A DNA stretch of 64,000 nt, from the NCBI RefSeq assembly GCF_028023875.1, contig NZ_JAQIPB010000001.1, forward strand, positions 310,001 to 374,000. The letters are read 5' to 3'. Positions 49,931-58,697 of the stretch are shown one piece after another. A program made the position numbers and the translations under genes. Origin of the DNA: Xenophilus arseniciresistens (GTDB taxonomy: Bacteria > Pseudomonadota > Gammaproteobacteria > Burkholderiales > Burkholderiaceae_C). Below the pieces are notes generated by a model. It searched no databases, had not been told where the DNA came from, and worked only from the letters and a program-made list of their open reading frames with translations. How positions within the stretch are numbered: position 1 is the stretch's first letter; each line of letters begins with the position of its first letter.

Positions 49931-50679
49931 TGGACCGCTTCATCCACGCGGGCCAGGCCACGCCCGAAGCGCGCTGGCTGGCCTGCGAGGCCCTGCGCAC
50001 TGCGCCCGCCATTCACGCTGCCGAACTGGTGCCTGCGGGCCATCGTGCCGTGGTGCTCGCGCCGCATCCGGACGATGAAGTGCTTGCCGTGGGCGGGCTC
50101 ATCCGCCAGCTGGCCCGCCTGCAGCGGACGCTGTGCGTGCTGGCCGTGACTGACGGCGAAGCCAGCCACCCCGGCTCGTCCTGCTGGCCTGCAGGCCGGC
50201 TGGCTGCAACCCGCGCACGCGAGCAAGGCCGCGCCCTGCGCGTGCTGGGCGTGCCCGCGCCCGTACAGCGGCTCGGCTTTCCCGACGGCGGCGTGGCGCC
50301 ACGGCAGCAGGCGCTGGCCGAAGCGCTGCGCAGGCTGCTGCAGCCCAACGACATCGTGTTCACCACCTGGCGCCTGGACGGCCATCCCGACCACGAGGCC
50401 ACGGGTGCGGCATGCGCCGATGCCACCGCCCGCTGCGGTGCGCAGTGCGTGGAAGTGCCGGTCTGGGGCTGGCACTGGTCCAGGCCCGAAGATGCGCCCA
50501 TGCCCTGGCCGCGTGCGCGCCGCCTGGCACTGGACGCACAGGATCTCCGTGCCAAGCAGCTGGCGCTGCGGGCCTTCCGCACCCAGCTGCGGCCCGACCC
50601 GAGCACGGGCGCCGCGCCCATCCTGGACGCGGCCTCGCGCGCCCGCGCCGCCCGGCCTTTCGAGCTGCTGTTTGTCTGA
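49930..50679 (+). CDS. PIG-L family deacetylase
   Basis: 249 residues, cytoplasmic LmbE-like zinc hydrolase. The metal-binding motif AHxDDE-type is present as VVLAPHPDDEVLAVGG near residue 45, and the distal His motif as WRLDGHPDHEATG. DGEASHPGS lies between them. Family members remove acetyl groups from N-acetylglucosamine-like sugars, including GlcNAc-inositol and teicoplanin-type substrates. It is coupled to the acyl-CoA dehydrogenase-like gene by TGATG and sits 17 bp before the methyltransferase. This fits deacetylation of a sugar placed by the upstream glycosyltransferase; the substrate is unknown. Confidence 0.9.
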   Translation: MDRFIHAGQATPEARWLACEALRTAPAIHAAELVPAGHRAVVLAPHPDDEVLAVGGLIRQLARLQRTLCVLAVTDGEASHPGSSCWPAGRLAATRAREQGRALRVLGVPAPVQRLGFPDGGVAPRQQALAEALRRLLQPNDIVFTTWRLDGHPDHEATGAACADATARCGAQCVEVPVWGWHWSRPEDAPMPWPRARRLALDAQDLRAKQLALRAFRTQLRPDPSTGAAPILDAASRARAARPFELLFV

Positions 50680-50696
50680 AGCACGAGAAAAAAACC

Positions 50697-51317
50697 ATGC
50701 AGCCACCGGCACAGGACCACAGCACCTACTTCGAGCAGCTCTACGCGCGCAGCGACGACCCCTATGGCGTGCATCAGCGCTGGTACGAAGCGCGCAAGCG
50801 CGCGCTGCTGCTGGCCAGCCTGCTGCGCCCGCGCTACGGCAGGGCCTACGAACCCGGCTGCGGCGCAGCGGGCCTGAGCGAGGCGCTGGCGCCGCGTTGC
50901 GCGCATCTGCTGGCCAGCGACTTCTGCCCCAGTGCGGTGTCAGCGGCGCGGGCGCGGCTCGCGCATCTGCCGCAGGTGCAGGTGGCCCTGCACACGCTGC
51001 CGCAGCAGTGGCCGCATGCGCAGGGCCCCTTCGACCTGATCGTGCTCAGCGAAATCGGCTACTTCATGAGCCCCGCTGCCTGGCAGCAGGTCGCCCAGGC
51101 CTGCGCGGCAAGCCTGTCGGACGACGGCGAACTGGTGGCCTGCGACTGGCGCCACGACTTCGCGCAGCGCACGCAGTCCACGCCGCAGGTGCACGCCACG
51201 CTGGGCGCGCTGGGCCTGCACCGCCATGTGCTGCATGAGGAGGCAGACTTCGTGCTGCAGCTGTGGTCGCGTGATGCGCGATCGAGCGCGCAGCGCGAGG
51301 GCATCCGCGCGGCCTGA
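50697..51317 (+). CDS. SAM-dependent methyltransferase, NodS-like
   Basis: 206 residues. The opening STYFEQLYARSDDPYGVHQR and WYEARKRALLLASL are typical of NodS-like N-methyltransferases. The SAM-binding motif I is RAYEPGCGAAGLSEALAPRC, followed by ASDFCPSAVSAARARL and post-motif II FDLIVLSEIGYFM. In rhizobia NodS methylates a deacetylated chitooligosaccharide nitrogen; pairing with the upstream deacetylase here makes an N-methylated amino-sugar product an attractive guess. Only 17 bp separate it from the PIG-L gene. Confidence 0.88.
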   Translation: MQPPAQDHSTYFEQLYARSDDPYGVHQRWYEARKRALLLASLLRPRYGRAYEPGCGAAGLSEALAPRCAHLLASDFCPSAVSAARARLAHLPQVQVALHTLPQQWPHAQGPFDLIVLSEIGYFMSPAAWQQVAQACAASLSDDGELVACDWRHDFAQRTQSTPQVHATLGALGLHRHVLHEEADFVLQLWSRDARSSAQREGIRAA

Positions 51318-51609
51318 GGCGCCGGCCGCGCGCCGTGCGCCGGCCCCTTCGCGACCAAGCGCCTATAATCGCGCGATCGACTGCGGCTTGCTCGTTGCCT
51401 CAGTCCTTGTTTGACATCCTCGCGGCCTCGCCCGCCCGGATCGTTGACAGGCGCCCCCCCCGAACCGCCTGCCCGGCCGTCATCCCTCTCTCGGCGAGCC
51501 TCACGCCGGTCCGCATCCAAACGCACGGACCAGCCCCCGCCTCCACGTTTGCTGCCCTTGCTGCAGACCGTGCAGGCCCATGCCTCCTGCAGGCCCTCCT
51601 TTCCTTCCA
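51318..51609 (+). promoter_or_regulatory. Promoter and long leader before the small protein/infA/RRM genes
   Basis: A perfect -10 hexamer TATAAT (51364-51369) lies 45 bp after the methyltransferase stop, but I see no good -35. If used, it would give a 5' leader of about 235 nt before the ATG at 51610. The leader is C-rich (an 8-base C-run near 51460) and has no gene. A long leader ahead of an IF-1 and an RNA-binding protein gene could carry thermal or translational control. Confidence 0.45.
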
Positions 51610-51825
51610 ATGATCTCGATCACGGCCCTTCGCATGGGCAAATACCTGGTCACGCCCATGACGCGGCTGACCGACTCCGGTGAATACGCCGCTTCGGTGT
51701 CCATTCGCCAAGGCATGCACGACCGCGTGTTTCGCCTCATCCCCCGATTTGCCAGCGCCGACCAGGCGTGCGGCTATGCCCTGAAGCAGGGGCAGCAACT
51801 CATCCTGAGCAACCAACTGGTCTGA
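51610..51825 (+). CDS. Small conserved hypothetical protein
   Basis: 71 residues, soluble. The sequence [20 protein letters not shown] then [20 protein letters not shown] and [19 protein letters not shown] looks like a small conserved beta/alpha protein, and I recall similar genes next to IF-1 paralogues in Burkholderiales. No motif suggests a function. It is 32 bp from the IF-1 gene and on the same strand. Confidence 0.72.
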   Translation: MISITALRMGKYLVTPMTRLTDSGEYAASVSIRQGMHDRVFRLIPRFASADQACGYALKQGQQLILSNQLV

Positions 51826-51857
51826 GGCGCAGGCCCACGACCCTTCCATGGAGCAAT

Positions 51858-52121
51858 GTGAGCAAAGAAGAATTGATTGAAGTCCAGGGCCGCGTCGAAG
51901 AGGTGCTTCCCGATTCCCGGTTCCGCGTGACGCTCGACAACGGGCACTCGCTGGTCTGCTATGCGGGCGGAAAGATGCGCAAGCACCGGATCCGCGTGCT
52001 GGCAGGCGACCGCGTGTCGCTGGAGATGTCGCCCTATGACCTGAACAAGGGCCGGCTCACCTTCCGCCACCTGGAGCCGCGGCGTGACGGCGGCGGCCCC
52101 GCCAGAAAGAGCCCGCGCTGA
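51858..52121 (+). CDS. infA: Translation initiation factor IF-1 (GTG start)
   Basis: 87 residues of S1/OB fold: [60 protein letters not shown] and KGRLTFRH. The core is intact, but the protein carries an extra basic tail ([15 protein letters not shown]) beyond the usual 72 residues. IF-1 binds the 30S A site during initiation. It is separated from ribosomal protein genes, so it is probably a second copy; many Burkholderiales have two. The GTG at 51858 has GGAG 4 bp upstream; no in-frame ATG is nearby. It precedes an RNA-binding protein gene. Confidence 0.92.
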   Translation: MSKEELIEVQGRVEEVLPDSRFRVTLDNGHSLVCYAGGKMRKHRIRVLAGDRVSLEMSPYDLNKGRLTFRHLEPRRDGGGPARKSPR

Positions 52122-52210
52122 GTCATCGGCCCGGGCGCGCACCTGCTCGACTTTTTCCCCAACGCCGCTGTCGCACAGCGGCACCCATCCCTCTCAATCC
52201 GGACAATCAC

Positions 52211-52507
52211 ATGGACAACAAACTCTACGTCGGCAACCTCTCCTACTCGACCCGCGACGACTCCCTGCGCCGCGCCTTCTCGGAATTCGGCAGCGTCAAC
52301 TCGGCCAAGGTCATGATGGAGCGCGAATCCGACCGTTCCAAGGGCTTCGGCTTCGTGGAAATGGGCTCTGCGCAAGAAGCGCAAGCCGCCATCGAAGGCC
52401 TGAACGGCCGCCAGGTCGATGGCCGCGCGCTGACCGTCAACATCGCGCGCCCGATGGAGCCGCGCAGCGGCGGTTCCTTCCGCGGCGGCAGCAACAACCG
52501 CTACTGA
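52211..52507 (+). CDS. Single-RRM RNA-binding protein
   Basis: 98 residues with one RRM. RNP2 is KLYVGNLSYSTRDDSL and RNP1 is DRSKGFGFVEMGSA; the beta-4 strand is RALTVNIARP. The tail is short and Gly/Arg/Ser-rich (RSGGSFRGGSNNRY), like bacterial and plant glycine-rich RNA-binding proteins that are often cold-induced. It probably binds single-stranded RNA as a chaperone. The stop codon lies in a TGATCGC repeat, and a strong terminator follows about 100 bp later. Confidence 0.92.
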   Translation: MDNKLYVGNLSYSTRDDSLRRAFSEFGSVNSAKVMMERESDRSKGFGFVEMGSAQEAQAAIEGLNGRQVDGRALTVNIARPMEPRSGGSFRGGSNNRY

Positions 52508-52532
52508 TCGCTGATCGCTGATCGCTGATCGC
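52505..52532 (+). repeat. Four tandem TGATCGC heptamers spanning the RRM stop codon
   Basis: Positions 52505-52532 are four exact copies of TGATCGC. The first supplies the stop codon. As seven is not a multiple of three, the copies place TGA in all three frames. Confidence 0.9.
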
Positions 52533-52604
52533 GGCGCGGGCCCGGGCATCAGGCCCAGCCCACTTCGTCTGCTGCTGCGCGCATGCAGACAAGGTTCAGC
52601 CAAG

Positions 52605-52643
52605 AAAAAACCCGAAGGTTCCTGCGAACCCTCGGGTTTTTTT
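52605..52643. terminator. Bidirectional rho-independent terminator between RRM gene and tmRNA
   Basis: An A-run, a stem ACCCGA-A-GGTTC / GAACC-C-TCGGGT with a 4-nt loop and one mismatch, and a T-run (52637-52643). It can serve both the plus-strand RRM transcript and the minus-strand tmRNA. Confidence 0.85.
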
Positions 52644-52679
52644 GTGCGTGCTGCCGGCCGATGCCGGGCAGCCAGTGAA

Positions 52680-53065
52680 TGGTGGAGCTGGGGGGATTTG
52701 AACCCCCGTCCGCAAGCCTTCGTCGCGCAGTTCTACATGTTTAGCGATCTGTTTTGGATCTCGCCACCGCTGGCGCGCAGTCGCACGCTCCCTCGGCAGC
52801 CAGCACCCTTGAGTCTCGCCGCCGTCCAAGGTGCCCGGACTGCGGCCAGCCAATGTAGATTCCCTTGCAGCCGGGAGGCGCTAGATTGCTCTAGTGCCCC
52901 CTTGCCCAGCCCATCGGCCAACTGTTGCAAGGCTCACCGGGATTAAGCGGCGAGTGCGAAACGTTCGTCGTTTGCAGTTAGTTTGTTTGAATCTGTTTAA
53001 CGAGCGCATTCAGCTCGACATGCCCCGCTGCGATCCCGAACCCACGTCGAAACCAGTGCAGCCCC
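52680..53065 (-). ncRNA. ssrA: Transfer-messenger RNA (tmRNA)
   Basis: The 5' end GGGGCTGCACTGGTTTCGAC (from 53065) and the 3' end GGTTCAAATCCCCCCAGCTC followed by an encoded CCACCA (to 52680) form the tRNA-like domain with the T-arm. The tag reading frame at 52975-52943 encodes ANDERFALAA and a TAA stop; the resume codon is GCA. tmRNA rescues stalled ribosomes with SmpB and marks the peptide for proteolysis. Length is about 386 nt, normal for one-piece beta-proteobacterial tmRNA. The tag matches that of other beta-proteobacteria as I recall them. Confidence 0.96.
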
Positions 53066-53078
53066 TGGACTGAGCATT

Positions 53079-53747
53079 TTAGGCCAGACCGAGCACTTTC
53101 AAGAGCGCGCCCGGCGATGAAATCGCGGCATCGGCTTGCCACAAGGTGTGGTCGGCCTGCGCGCCCATGTAGCCATAGGCAGCGGCCACCGTGCCCATGC
53201 CGGCGGCCCGGCCGGCCACGATGTCGCGCTCGTCGTCGCCCACGTAGATGCAGCTTTGCGCAGGCACGCCCAGGCGACGCGCAGCTTCGAAGAGCGGCTC
53301 GGGATGCGGCTTGGAAAAAGGCGTGCTGTCACCGCTGACGATGGCTCCCGCAGTGGCGAACAGCGGCATCGCCGCCGTCAGCGGCTCGGTGAAGCGGCGC
53401 TGCTTGTTGGTGACCACGCCCCATCGCAAGCCACGCGCTTGCAGTGCTTGCACCATTGCAGGCACGCCATCGAAGACCGGCGTGCCATGCAGCATGCGCC
53501 GTTCATAGCGCTGGAAGAACTCCTCGCGCATGGCCGGGAACTCCGGCGCGTCGGGGCTGAGACCAAAAGCCACGCCCAGCATGCCGCGTGCGCCTGCGCC
53601 GGCCATCGGCCGGTATTGCCCGATCGGCAGCGAGCGCAGGCCCCGAGCCGTGCGCATCTCGTCTGCTGCCGCACCCAGCTCGGGCGCACTGTCGACCAGC
53701 GTGCCGTCCAGATCGAACAGCACTGCCTGCAAGGTGCGCGCCGTCAC
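53079..53747 (-). CDS. gph: Phosphoglycolate phosphatase, HAD family
   Basis: 222 residues. HAD motif I is LQAVLFDLDGTLVDS with both Asp, the Thr/Ser motif is WGVVTNKQRR, and Lys is in SKPHPEPLFEAA. Motif IV is CIYVGDDERDIVAG. The cap region (about 20-85) is of the Gph/PhnX type. It hydrolyses 2-phosphoglycolate, formed during DNA repair and oxygenation side reactions. The GTG at 53747 overlaps the ubiG stop as GTGA, the arrangement usual in Comamonadaceae, so I chose it. A role as a broader HAD phosphatase such as MupP cannot be excluded by sequence alone. Confidence 0.9.
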   Translation of the reverse strand: MTARTLQAVLFDLDGTLVDSAPELGAAADEMRTARGLRSLPIGQYRPMAGAGARGMLGVAFGLSPDAPEFPAMREEFFQRYERRMLHGTPVFDGVPAMVQALQARGLRWGVVTNKQRRFTEPLTAAMPLFATAGAIVSGDSTPFSKPHPEPLFEAARRLGVPAQSCIYVGDDERDIVAGRAAGMGTVAAAYGYMGAQADHTLWQADAAISSPGALLKVLGLA

Positions 53748-54463
53748 GAGGCCAGCGGGCGACGCGTAGCCACCATGTAGTTGACGCCGGTGTCTTCGCT
53801 GAGCCAGTAGCGGCGCGTGAGCGGGTTGTGCTGCAGGCCCCGCATCTGCTGCAGCTCCAGGCCTGCCCCGCGGCAATGTGCAGCCAGCTCGCTCGGTCGC
53901 AGCAGCTTGGCGTACTCATGCGTGCCGCGCGGCAGCATGCCCATCACGTACTCGGCGCCGACGATGGCCAGGGCGAAAGCCTTGGCATTGCGGTTGATCG
54001 TTGAAAAGAAGACCCAGCCACCGGGTTTGACCAAGGTGGCGCAGGCCCGCACCACCGAAGCAGGGTCAGGCACATGCTCGAGCATCTCCATGCAGGTCAC
54101 GCCGTCGAACTGGCCCGGCATCTCGGCGGCCAGCGCCTCGGCGCTGATCTCGCGGTACTTGACGCCCTTGGTGCCGGCTTCCAGCGCGTGCACCTGGGCC
54201 ACCTTCAGCGCCTTGCTGGCCAGATCGATCCCCAGCACCTGCGCGCCCCGACGCGCCAGCGAATCGGCCAGGATGCCGCCGCCGCAACCCACATCCACCA
54301 ACCGCTGGCCCGAAACGGGGGCCAGCGACTCGATCCACTCCAGGCGCAATGGATTGATGTCATGCAAGGGTCGAAATTCGCTTTCCAGATCCCACCAGCG
54401 ATGGGCGAGTTCGGAGAATTTGGCCAGTTCAGCCGGATCGGCATTGAGCTTTTCTGCGGTCAT
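53744..54463 (-). CDS. ubiG: Ubiquinone biosynthesis O-methyltransferase UbiG
   Basis: 239 residues. The N-terminal FSELAHRWWDLESEFRPLHD and NPLRLEWIES are signatures of UbiG. SAM motif I is RLVDVGCGGGILADSLARRG, followed by GIDLASKALKVAQ and FDGVTCMEMLEHVPDP. The C-terminal FSTINRNAKAFALAIVGAEY and GTHEYAKLLRPSELA complete it. It methylates both hydroxyls introduced during ubiquinone synthesis at the inner membrane. It is transcribed with gph and lies downstream of ompA past a terminator. Confidence 0.96.
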   Translation of the reverse strand: MTAEKLNADPAELAKFSELAHRWWDLESEFRPLHDINPLRLEWIESLAPVSGQRLVDVGCGGGILADSLARRGAQVLGIDLASKALKVAQVHALEAGTKGVKYREISAEALAAEMPGQFDGVTCMEMLEHVPDPASVVRACATLVKPGGWVFFSTINRNAKAFALAIVGAEYVMGMLPRGTHEYAKLLRPSELAAHCRGAGLELQQMRGLQHNPLTRRYWLSEDTGVNYMVATRRPLAS

Positions 54464-54520
54464 GAATGAATTATGGGGGAGCCAGAAAAATGCTTTGAGT
54501 TGCTCAAAATTCAGGCAATA

Positions 54521-54545
54521 AAAAACCCCGCCGAAGCGGGGTTTC
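54521..54545 (-). terminator. Rho-independent terminator of ompA
   Basis: A 9-bp stem AAACCCCGC / GCGGGGTTT with a 4-nt loop (CGAA on plus) is followed on the minus strand by TTTTTATTG. It lies 20 bp after the ompA stop and upstream of ubiG. Confidence 0.9.
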
Positions 54546-54564
54546 GAAGATCGCGAGATCCGAA

Positions 54565-55218
54565 TCAGTTGGCGCGGGTGCCGACCACTTCGATTTCAAC
54601 GCGACGGTTCTTGGCGCGGCCTTCCTTGGTGCGGTTGTCAGCCACAGGCTGCTTCTCGCCCTTGCCTTCGGTGTACACGCGGTTGCGCTCGATGCCCTTG
54701 GAGACCAGGTAGGCCTTCACGGCTTCAGCACGACGCACCGACAGGCGTTGGTTGTAGGCGTCTGCACCGATGGAGTCGGTGTGGCCCACGGCGATGATCA
54801 CTTCGAGGTTGATGCCACGGATCTTGCCAACCAGGTCGTCCAGCTTGGCGCGGCCTTCGGGCTTCAGAACCGACTTGTCGAAGTCGAAGAAGGCATCAGC
54901 AGCGAAGGTGACCTTCGAGGCAGCCACCGGGGGCTGGGCCGGAGCGGGAGCCGGAGCAGCAGGTGCCACGCCAGGAGCAGGAGCAGCAGCGGGAACCAGA
55001 GCACCGTCGCAACCCACGGCAGCGGTGGCGGGCGTCCAGTTGGAATCGCGCCAGCACAGCTCGTTGGTGCCGTTCTTCCACACCAGCTCGCTGGTGCCGT
55101 TTTGCCAGTTGTCGATGACGGGGCCACCGTTGGCGGCTGTCACACGGGTCTGCGCGCCGGCGGCCGTGGCGATCGCAGCGACTGCAAAGATCATCGCCAC
55201 TTTGTTCAGTTTCTTCAT
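54565..55218 (-). CDS. ompA: OmpA-family peptidoglycan-associated outer-membrane protein
   Basis: 217 residues. Signal peptide (MKKLNKVAMIFAVAAIATAA, cut at AGA/QT). The mature N-terminus has a short Cys-containing segment (NELCWRDSNWTPA and VGCDGALVP) that replaces the eight-stranded barrel of E. coli OmpA. It is followed by a Pro/Ala linker and the OmpA C-terminal domain (FFDFDKSVLKPEGRAKLDDL, VGHTDSIGADAYNQRLS, NRTKEGRAKNRRVEIEV) with the Asp and Arg that bind diaminopimelate. It anchors the envelope to peptidoglycan. GGAGA lies 5 bp before the ATG at 55218. It is divergent from gyrA with 225 bp between, and ends at a strong terminator. Confidence 0.93.
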   Translation of the reverse strand: MKKLNKVAMIFAVAAIATAAGAQTRVTAANGGPVIDNWQNGTSELVWKNGTNELCWRDSNWTPATAAVGCDGALVPAAAPAPGVAPAAPAPAPAQPPVAASKVTFAADAFFDFDKSVLKPEGRAKLDDLVGKIRGINLEVIIAVGHTDSIGADAYNQRLSVRRAEAVKAYLVSKGIERNRVYTEGKGEKQPVADNRTKEGRAKNRRVEIEVVGTRAN

Positions 55219-55443
55219 GGTTCTCCTCTTGGGGGAAAAAGCCGCAGCCGCGCTGCGAATCAAGGACGTCTCAAGTGACCACCACCCAAAACGTTCGAAT
55301 CATTGTGCCATAGGGTCTTTGGCAAACCGGGTTGCCCCCCTGCGCCAAGCGTAGGACGGCGGCGGAATCCCACTTATTTTGTTGCTTGGTCGCCACACCT
55401 TCGCCGACGTAAAATCCCCTGTTCCGCCATCGCCTGTGCCTTG

Positions 55444-58125
55444 ATGACTTCATTCGCCAAAGAAACGCTGCCCATCAGTCTGGAAGAGGAGATGCGCCGC
55501 AGCTACCTCGACTACGCCATGAGCGTGATCGTGGGCCGGGCACTGCCAGACGCCCGTGATGGCCTCAAGCCCGTGCATCGCCGTGTGCTCTACGCCATGC
55601 ACGAGCTCAACAACGACTGGAACCGCCCGTACAAGAAGTCGGCGCGTATCGTCGGCGACGTCATCGGCAAGTACCACCCGCACGGCGATCAGTCGGTCTA
55701 CGACACCATCGTGCGGCTGGCCCAAGATTTCGCCATGCGCCACATGCTGGTGGATGGACAGGGCAATTTCGGCTCCGTGGACGGCGACAGTGCCGCGGCC
55801 ATGCGCTATACCGAAATTCGCCTGGCGAAAATCGCGCATGAAATGCTGGCCGATATCGACCGTGAAACGGTGGACTTCGGCCCCAATTACGACGGCAGCG
55901 AAAAAGAGCCGCTGGTATTGCCCAGCCGCCTGCCCAATTTGCTGGTCAATGGCTCCGGCGGCATTGCGGTGGGCATGGCGACCAACATTCCGCCGCACAA
56001 CCTCAACGAGGTGGTGGATGGCTGCCTGCATCTGCTGCGCCACCCCGACGCCAGCATCGATGACCTCATGGACATCATCCCGGCGCCCGATTTCCCGACG
56101 GCCGGCGTGATCTACGGCATCAACAGCGTCAAGGAAGGCTACCGCACCGGCCGCGGCAAGGTGGTGATGCGCGCGAAGTGCCACTTCGAGGACATCGACC
56201 GGGGCCAGCGCCAGGCCATCATCGTTGACGAGCTGCCCTATCAGGTCAACAAGAAGACGCTGCAGGAGCGCATGGCCGAACTGGTGCACGAGAAGAAGCT
56301 CGAGGGCATCAGCCACATCCAGGACGAGTCCGACAAGTCGGGCATGCGGCTGGTGATCGAGCTCAAGCGCGGCGAAGTGCCCGAAGTGGTGCTCAACAAT
56401 CTCTACAAGCAGACGCAGCTGCAGGACACCTTCGGCATCAACATGGTGGCGCTGGTGGACGGCCAGCCCAAGCTGTGCAACCTGAAGGACCTGATCGAGG
56501 TCTTCCTCCAGCACCGCCGCGAAGTGGTGACGCGCCGCACGGTGTTCAACCTGCGCAAGGCCCGCGAACGCGGCCATGTGCTCGAAGGTCTCGCCGTTGC
56601 ACTGGCCAACATCGACGAGTTCATCCGCATCATCCGCGAATCGCCCACCCCGCCGGTGGCCAAGGCCGAGCTGATGGCGCGCAGCTGGGACAGCCAGTTG
56701 GTGCGCCAGATGCTCACGCGCACGCGCGCCGATGGCGGCGTGGTCAATGCCGACGACTACCGCCCCGAAGGCCTTGAGCGCGCCTATGGGCTGCAGGGCG
56801 ATGGGCTGTACAGGCTGTCGGAAACGCAGGCCCAGGAAATCCTGCAGATGCGCCTGCAGCGCCTGACGGGCCTGGAGCAGGACAAGATCACGGCCGAGTA
56901 CAAGGAAGTGATGGCCGAGATCGAGGACCTGCTGGACATCCTGGCACGGCCCGAGCGCGTCTCCACCATCATCGGCGACGAGCTCGCGGCCGTGAAGCAG
57001 GAGTTCGGCCACACCAAGCTGGGCTCACGCCGCAGCCAGGTCGAACACAGCGCCTACGACCTTTCCACCGAAGACCTGATCACGCCCACCGACATGGTGG
57101 TGACGCTTTCGCATTCGGGCTACATCAAGAGCCAGCCGCTGTCGGAGTACCGCGCGCAAAAGCGGGGCGGTCGCGGCAAGCAGGCCACGGCGACCAAGGA
57201 AGACGACTGGATCGACCAGCTCTTCATCGCCAACACGCACGACTACCTGCTGTGCTTCTCCAACCGCGGCCGCCTCTACTGGCTCAAGGTGTGGGAAGTG
57301 CCGGCCGGCTCGCGCGGCTCGCGCGGGCGGCCCATCGTCAACATGTTCCCGCTGCAGGAAGGCGAGAAGATCAACGTGGTGCTGCCGCTCACGGGCGACA
57401 ACCGCAGCTTCCCCGAAGACCACTTCGTGTTCATGACCACGAGCATGGGCACGGTGAAGAAAACGCCGCTGACGGAATTCAACAACCCGCGCAAGGCCGG
57501 CATCATCGCCGTGGGCCTGGACGAGGGCGACTTCCTCATCGGCGCCGCGCTTACCGACGGCAAGCACGACGTGATGCTGTTCAGTGATGGCGGCAAGGCC
57601 GTGCGCTTCGATGAAAACGACGTGCGCCCGATGGGTCGCAACGCGCGCGGCGTGCGCGGCATGAACATCGAGGATGGCCAGAGCGTGATCGCCATGCTGG
57701 TGGCAGACGCAGCCGAGTCCGAGCAGCCCGGCGACGCCGGTGCCGAGGCCGGCGCCGCTCAGAGCGTGCTGACGGCCACCGAGAACGGCTACGGCAAGCG
57801 CACGAGTATCAATGAGTACACGCGCCACGGCCGGGGAACCAAAGGCATGATCGCGATTCAACAGAGTGAGCGCAACGGCAAGGTCGTTGCAGCCACCCTG
57901 GTGAGGGCCGACGACGAGATCATGCTCATCACCGACACGGGTGTGCTGGTGCGCACCCGCGTCAGCGAAATCCGTGAGATGGGCCGCGCCACGCAAGGCG
58001 TGACGCTCATCGGCCTGGATGCAGGTGCCAAGCTCAGCGGCCTGCAGCGCATCGTCGAGAACGACGCCAACGCCTCGGCGGAAGCAGAGGGCGATTCCAA
58101 CTCTTCCACAGAAAGTCCTGAATGA
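55444..58125 (+). CDS. gyrA: DNA gyrase subunit A
   Basis: 893 residues, normal length. The breakage-reunion domain has the catalytic Tyr at 122 ([11 protein letters not shown]), and the numbering is collinear with E. coli over the first 124 residues. The quinolone-resistance region reads [14 protein letters not shown] (79-92), so position 83 is Gln and 84 is Ser where E. coli has Ser and Ala; Asp87 is kept. The C-terminal pinwheel starts with the gyrase box as QKRGGRGK and contains repeated NxRGxxY-like blades. An acidic Ser-rich tail ends the protein. Gyrase introduces negative supercoils with GyrB, which is not in the window. Its stop overlaps the DUF2059 gene as ATGA, so gyrA heads the serC-pheA-tyrA-aroA series. 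Confidence 0.97.
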   Translation: MTSFAKETLPISLEEEMRRSYLDYAMSVIVGRALPDARDGLKPVHRRVLYAMHELNNDWNRPYKKSARIVGDVIGKYHPHGDQSVYDTIVRLAQDFAMRHMLVDGQGNFGSVDGDSAAAMRYTEIRLAKIAHEMLADIDRETVDFGPNYDGSEKEPLVLPSRLPNLLVNGSGGIAVGMATNIPPHNLNEVVDGCLHLLRHPDASIDDLMDIIPAPDFPTAGVIYGINSVKEGYRTGRGKVVMRAKCHFEDIDRGQRQAIIVDELPYQVNKKTLQERMAELVHEKKLEGISHIQDESDKSGMRLVIELKRGEVPEVVLNNLYKQTQLQDTFGINMVALVDGQPKLCNLKDLIEVFLQHRREVVTRRTVFNLRKARERGHVLEGLAVALANIDEFIRIIRESPTPPVAKAELMARSWDSQLVRQMLTRTRADGGVVNADDYRPEGLERAYGLQGDGLYRLSETQAQEILQMRLQRLTGLEQDKITAEYKEVMAEIEDLLDILARPERVSTIIGDELAAVKQEFGHTKLGSRRSQVEHSAYDLSTEDLITPTDMVVTLSHSGYIKSQPLSEYRAQKRGGRGKQATATKEDDWIDQLFIANTHDYLLCFSNRGRLYWLKVWEVPAGSRGSRGRPIVNMFPLQEGEKINVVLPLTGDNRSFPEDHFVFMTTSMGTVKKTPLTEFNNPRKAGIIAVGLDEGDFLIGAALTDGKHDVMLFSDGGKAVRFDENDVRPMGRNARGVRGMNIEDGQSVIAMLVADAAESEQPGDAGAEAGAAQSVLTATENGYGKRTSINEYTRHGRGTKGMIAIQQSERNGKVVAATLVRADDEIMLITDTGVLVRTRVSEIREMGRATQGVTLIGLDAGAKLSGLQRIVENDANASAEAEGDSNSSTESPE

Positions 58126-58697
58126 AAGCACTCAAACTCTCCTTGCTGGCCGCCACGCTGGCCACTTCCAGCCTGGCGATGGCCCAGGACAAGGCCGCGC
58201 TGATCAAGCAGTTCCTGGAACTGCAGCGCCCCGGCGTCGAGGCCCTGGCCCGCGGCCTGGTTGAAGAGTCCAGCCTGCCCGTCGCACGCGCCGGCGCCGG
58301 CTACCTGCAGACCCAGGTGCCCGAAGCCAAGCGCGAAGCAGCCGGCAAGGCCGCCGACGCAGAACTCAAGAAGTACTTCGACTCGGCCTACCCCATCGTG
58401 CGCGACAAGGCCGTGCAAGTGGCCCCCGCGGCACTGACGCCGGTGCTGGAGCAGAACTTCAGCGAAGAAGAACTGCGCCAGCTGGTGGCCTGGATCAACT
58501 CGCCCGTGAGCAAGAAGTACCAGGAAGTGAACCCCCAGCTGCAGGCCGCGCTGGCCGAGAAGGTGGTGGCCGACACGCGCACCAGCATCGAGCCCAAGCT
58601 CGAGCAACTGGACAAGGCCGTGGCCAAGGCCCTGGGCGCGCCCGCAGCGCCCGCCGGCGGCGCCAAGGCGCCCGCTGCTGCACCCGCCAAGAAGTGA
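58122..58697 (+). CDS. DUF2059-type secreted protein
   Basis: 191 residues. Signal peptide [20 protein letters not shown] cut at AMA/Q. The body is helical, with the DUF2059-type core [20 protein letters not shown] and [12 protein letters not shown]. The C-terminus is a Pro/Ala/Lys tail. Function unknown, located in the periplasm. It overlaps gyrA (ATGA) and serC (GTGA) and is therefore locked into the housekeeping operon, a placement that I recall as common in Comamonadaceae. Confidence 0.88.
   Translation: MKALKLSLLAATLATSSLAMAQDKAALIKQFLELQRPGVEALARGLVEESSLPVARAGAGYLQTQVPEAKREAAGKAADAELKKYFDSAYPIVRDKAVQVAPAALTPVLEQNFSEEELRQLVAWINSPVSKKYQEVNPQLQAALAEKVVADTRTSIEPKLEQLDKAVAKALGAPAAPAGGAKAPAAAPAKK

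Noticed and set aside
52680-53065. A possible tRNA gene at the GGTTCAAATCC T-arm
   Set aside because: The T-arm belongs to tmRNA; the 5' end, tag frame and length match ssrA.
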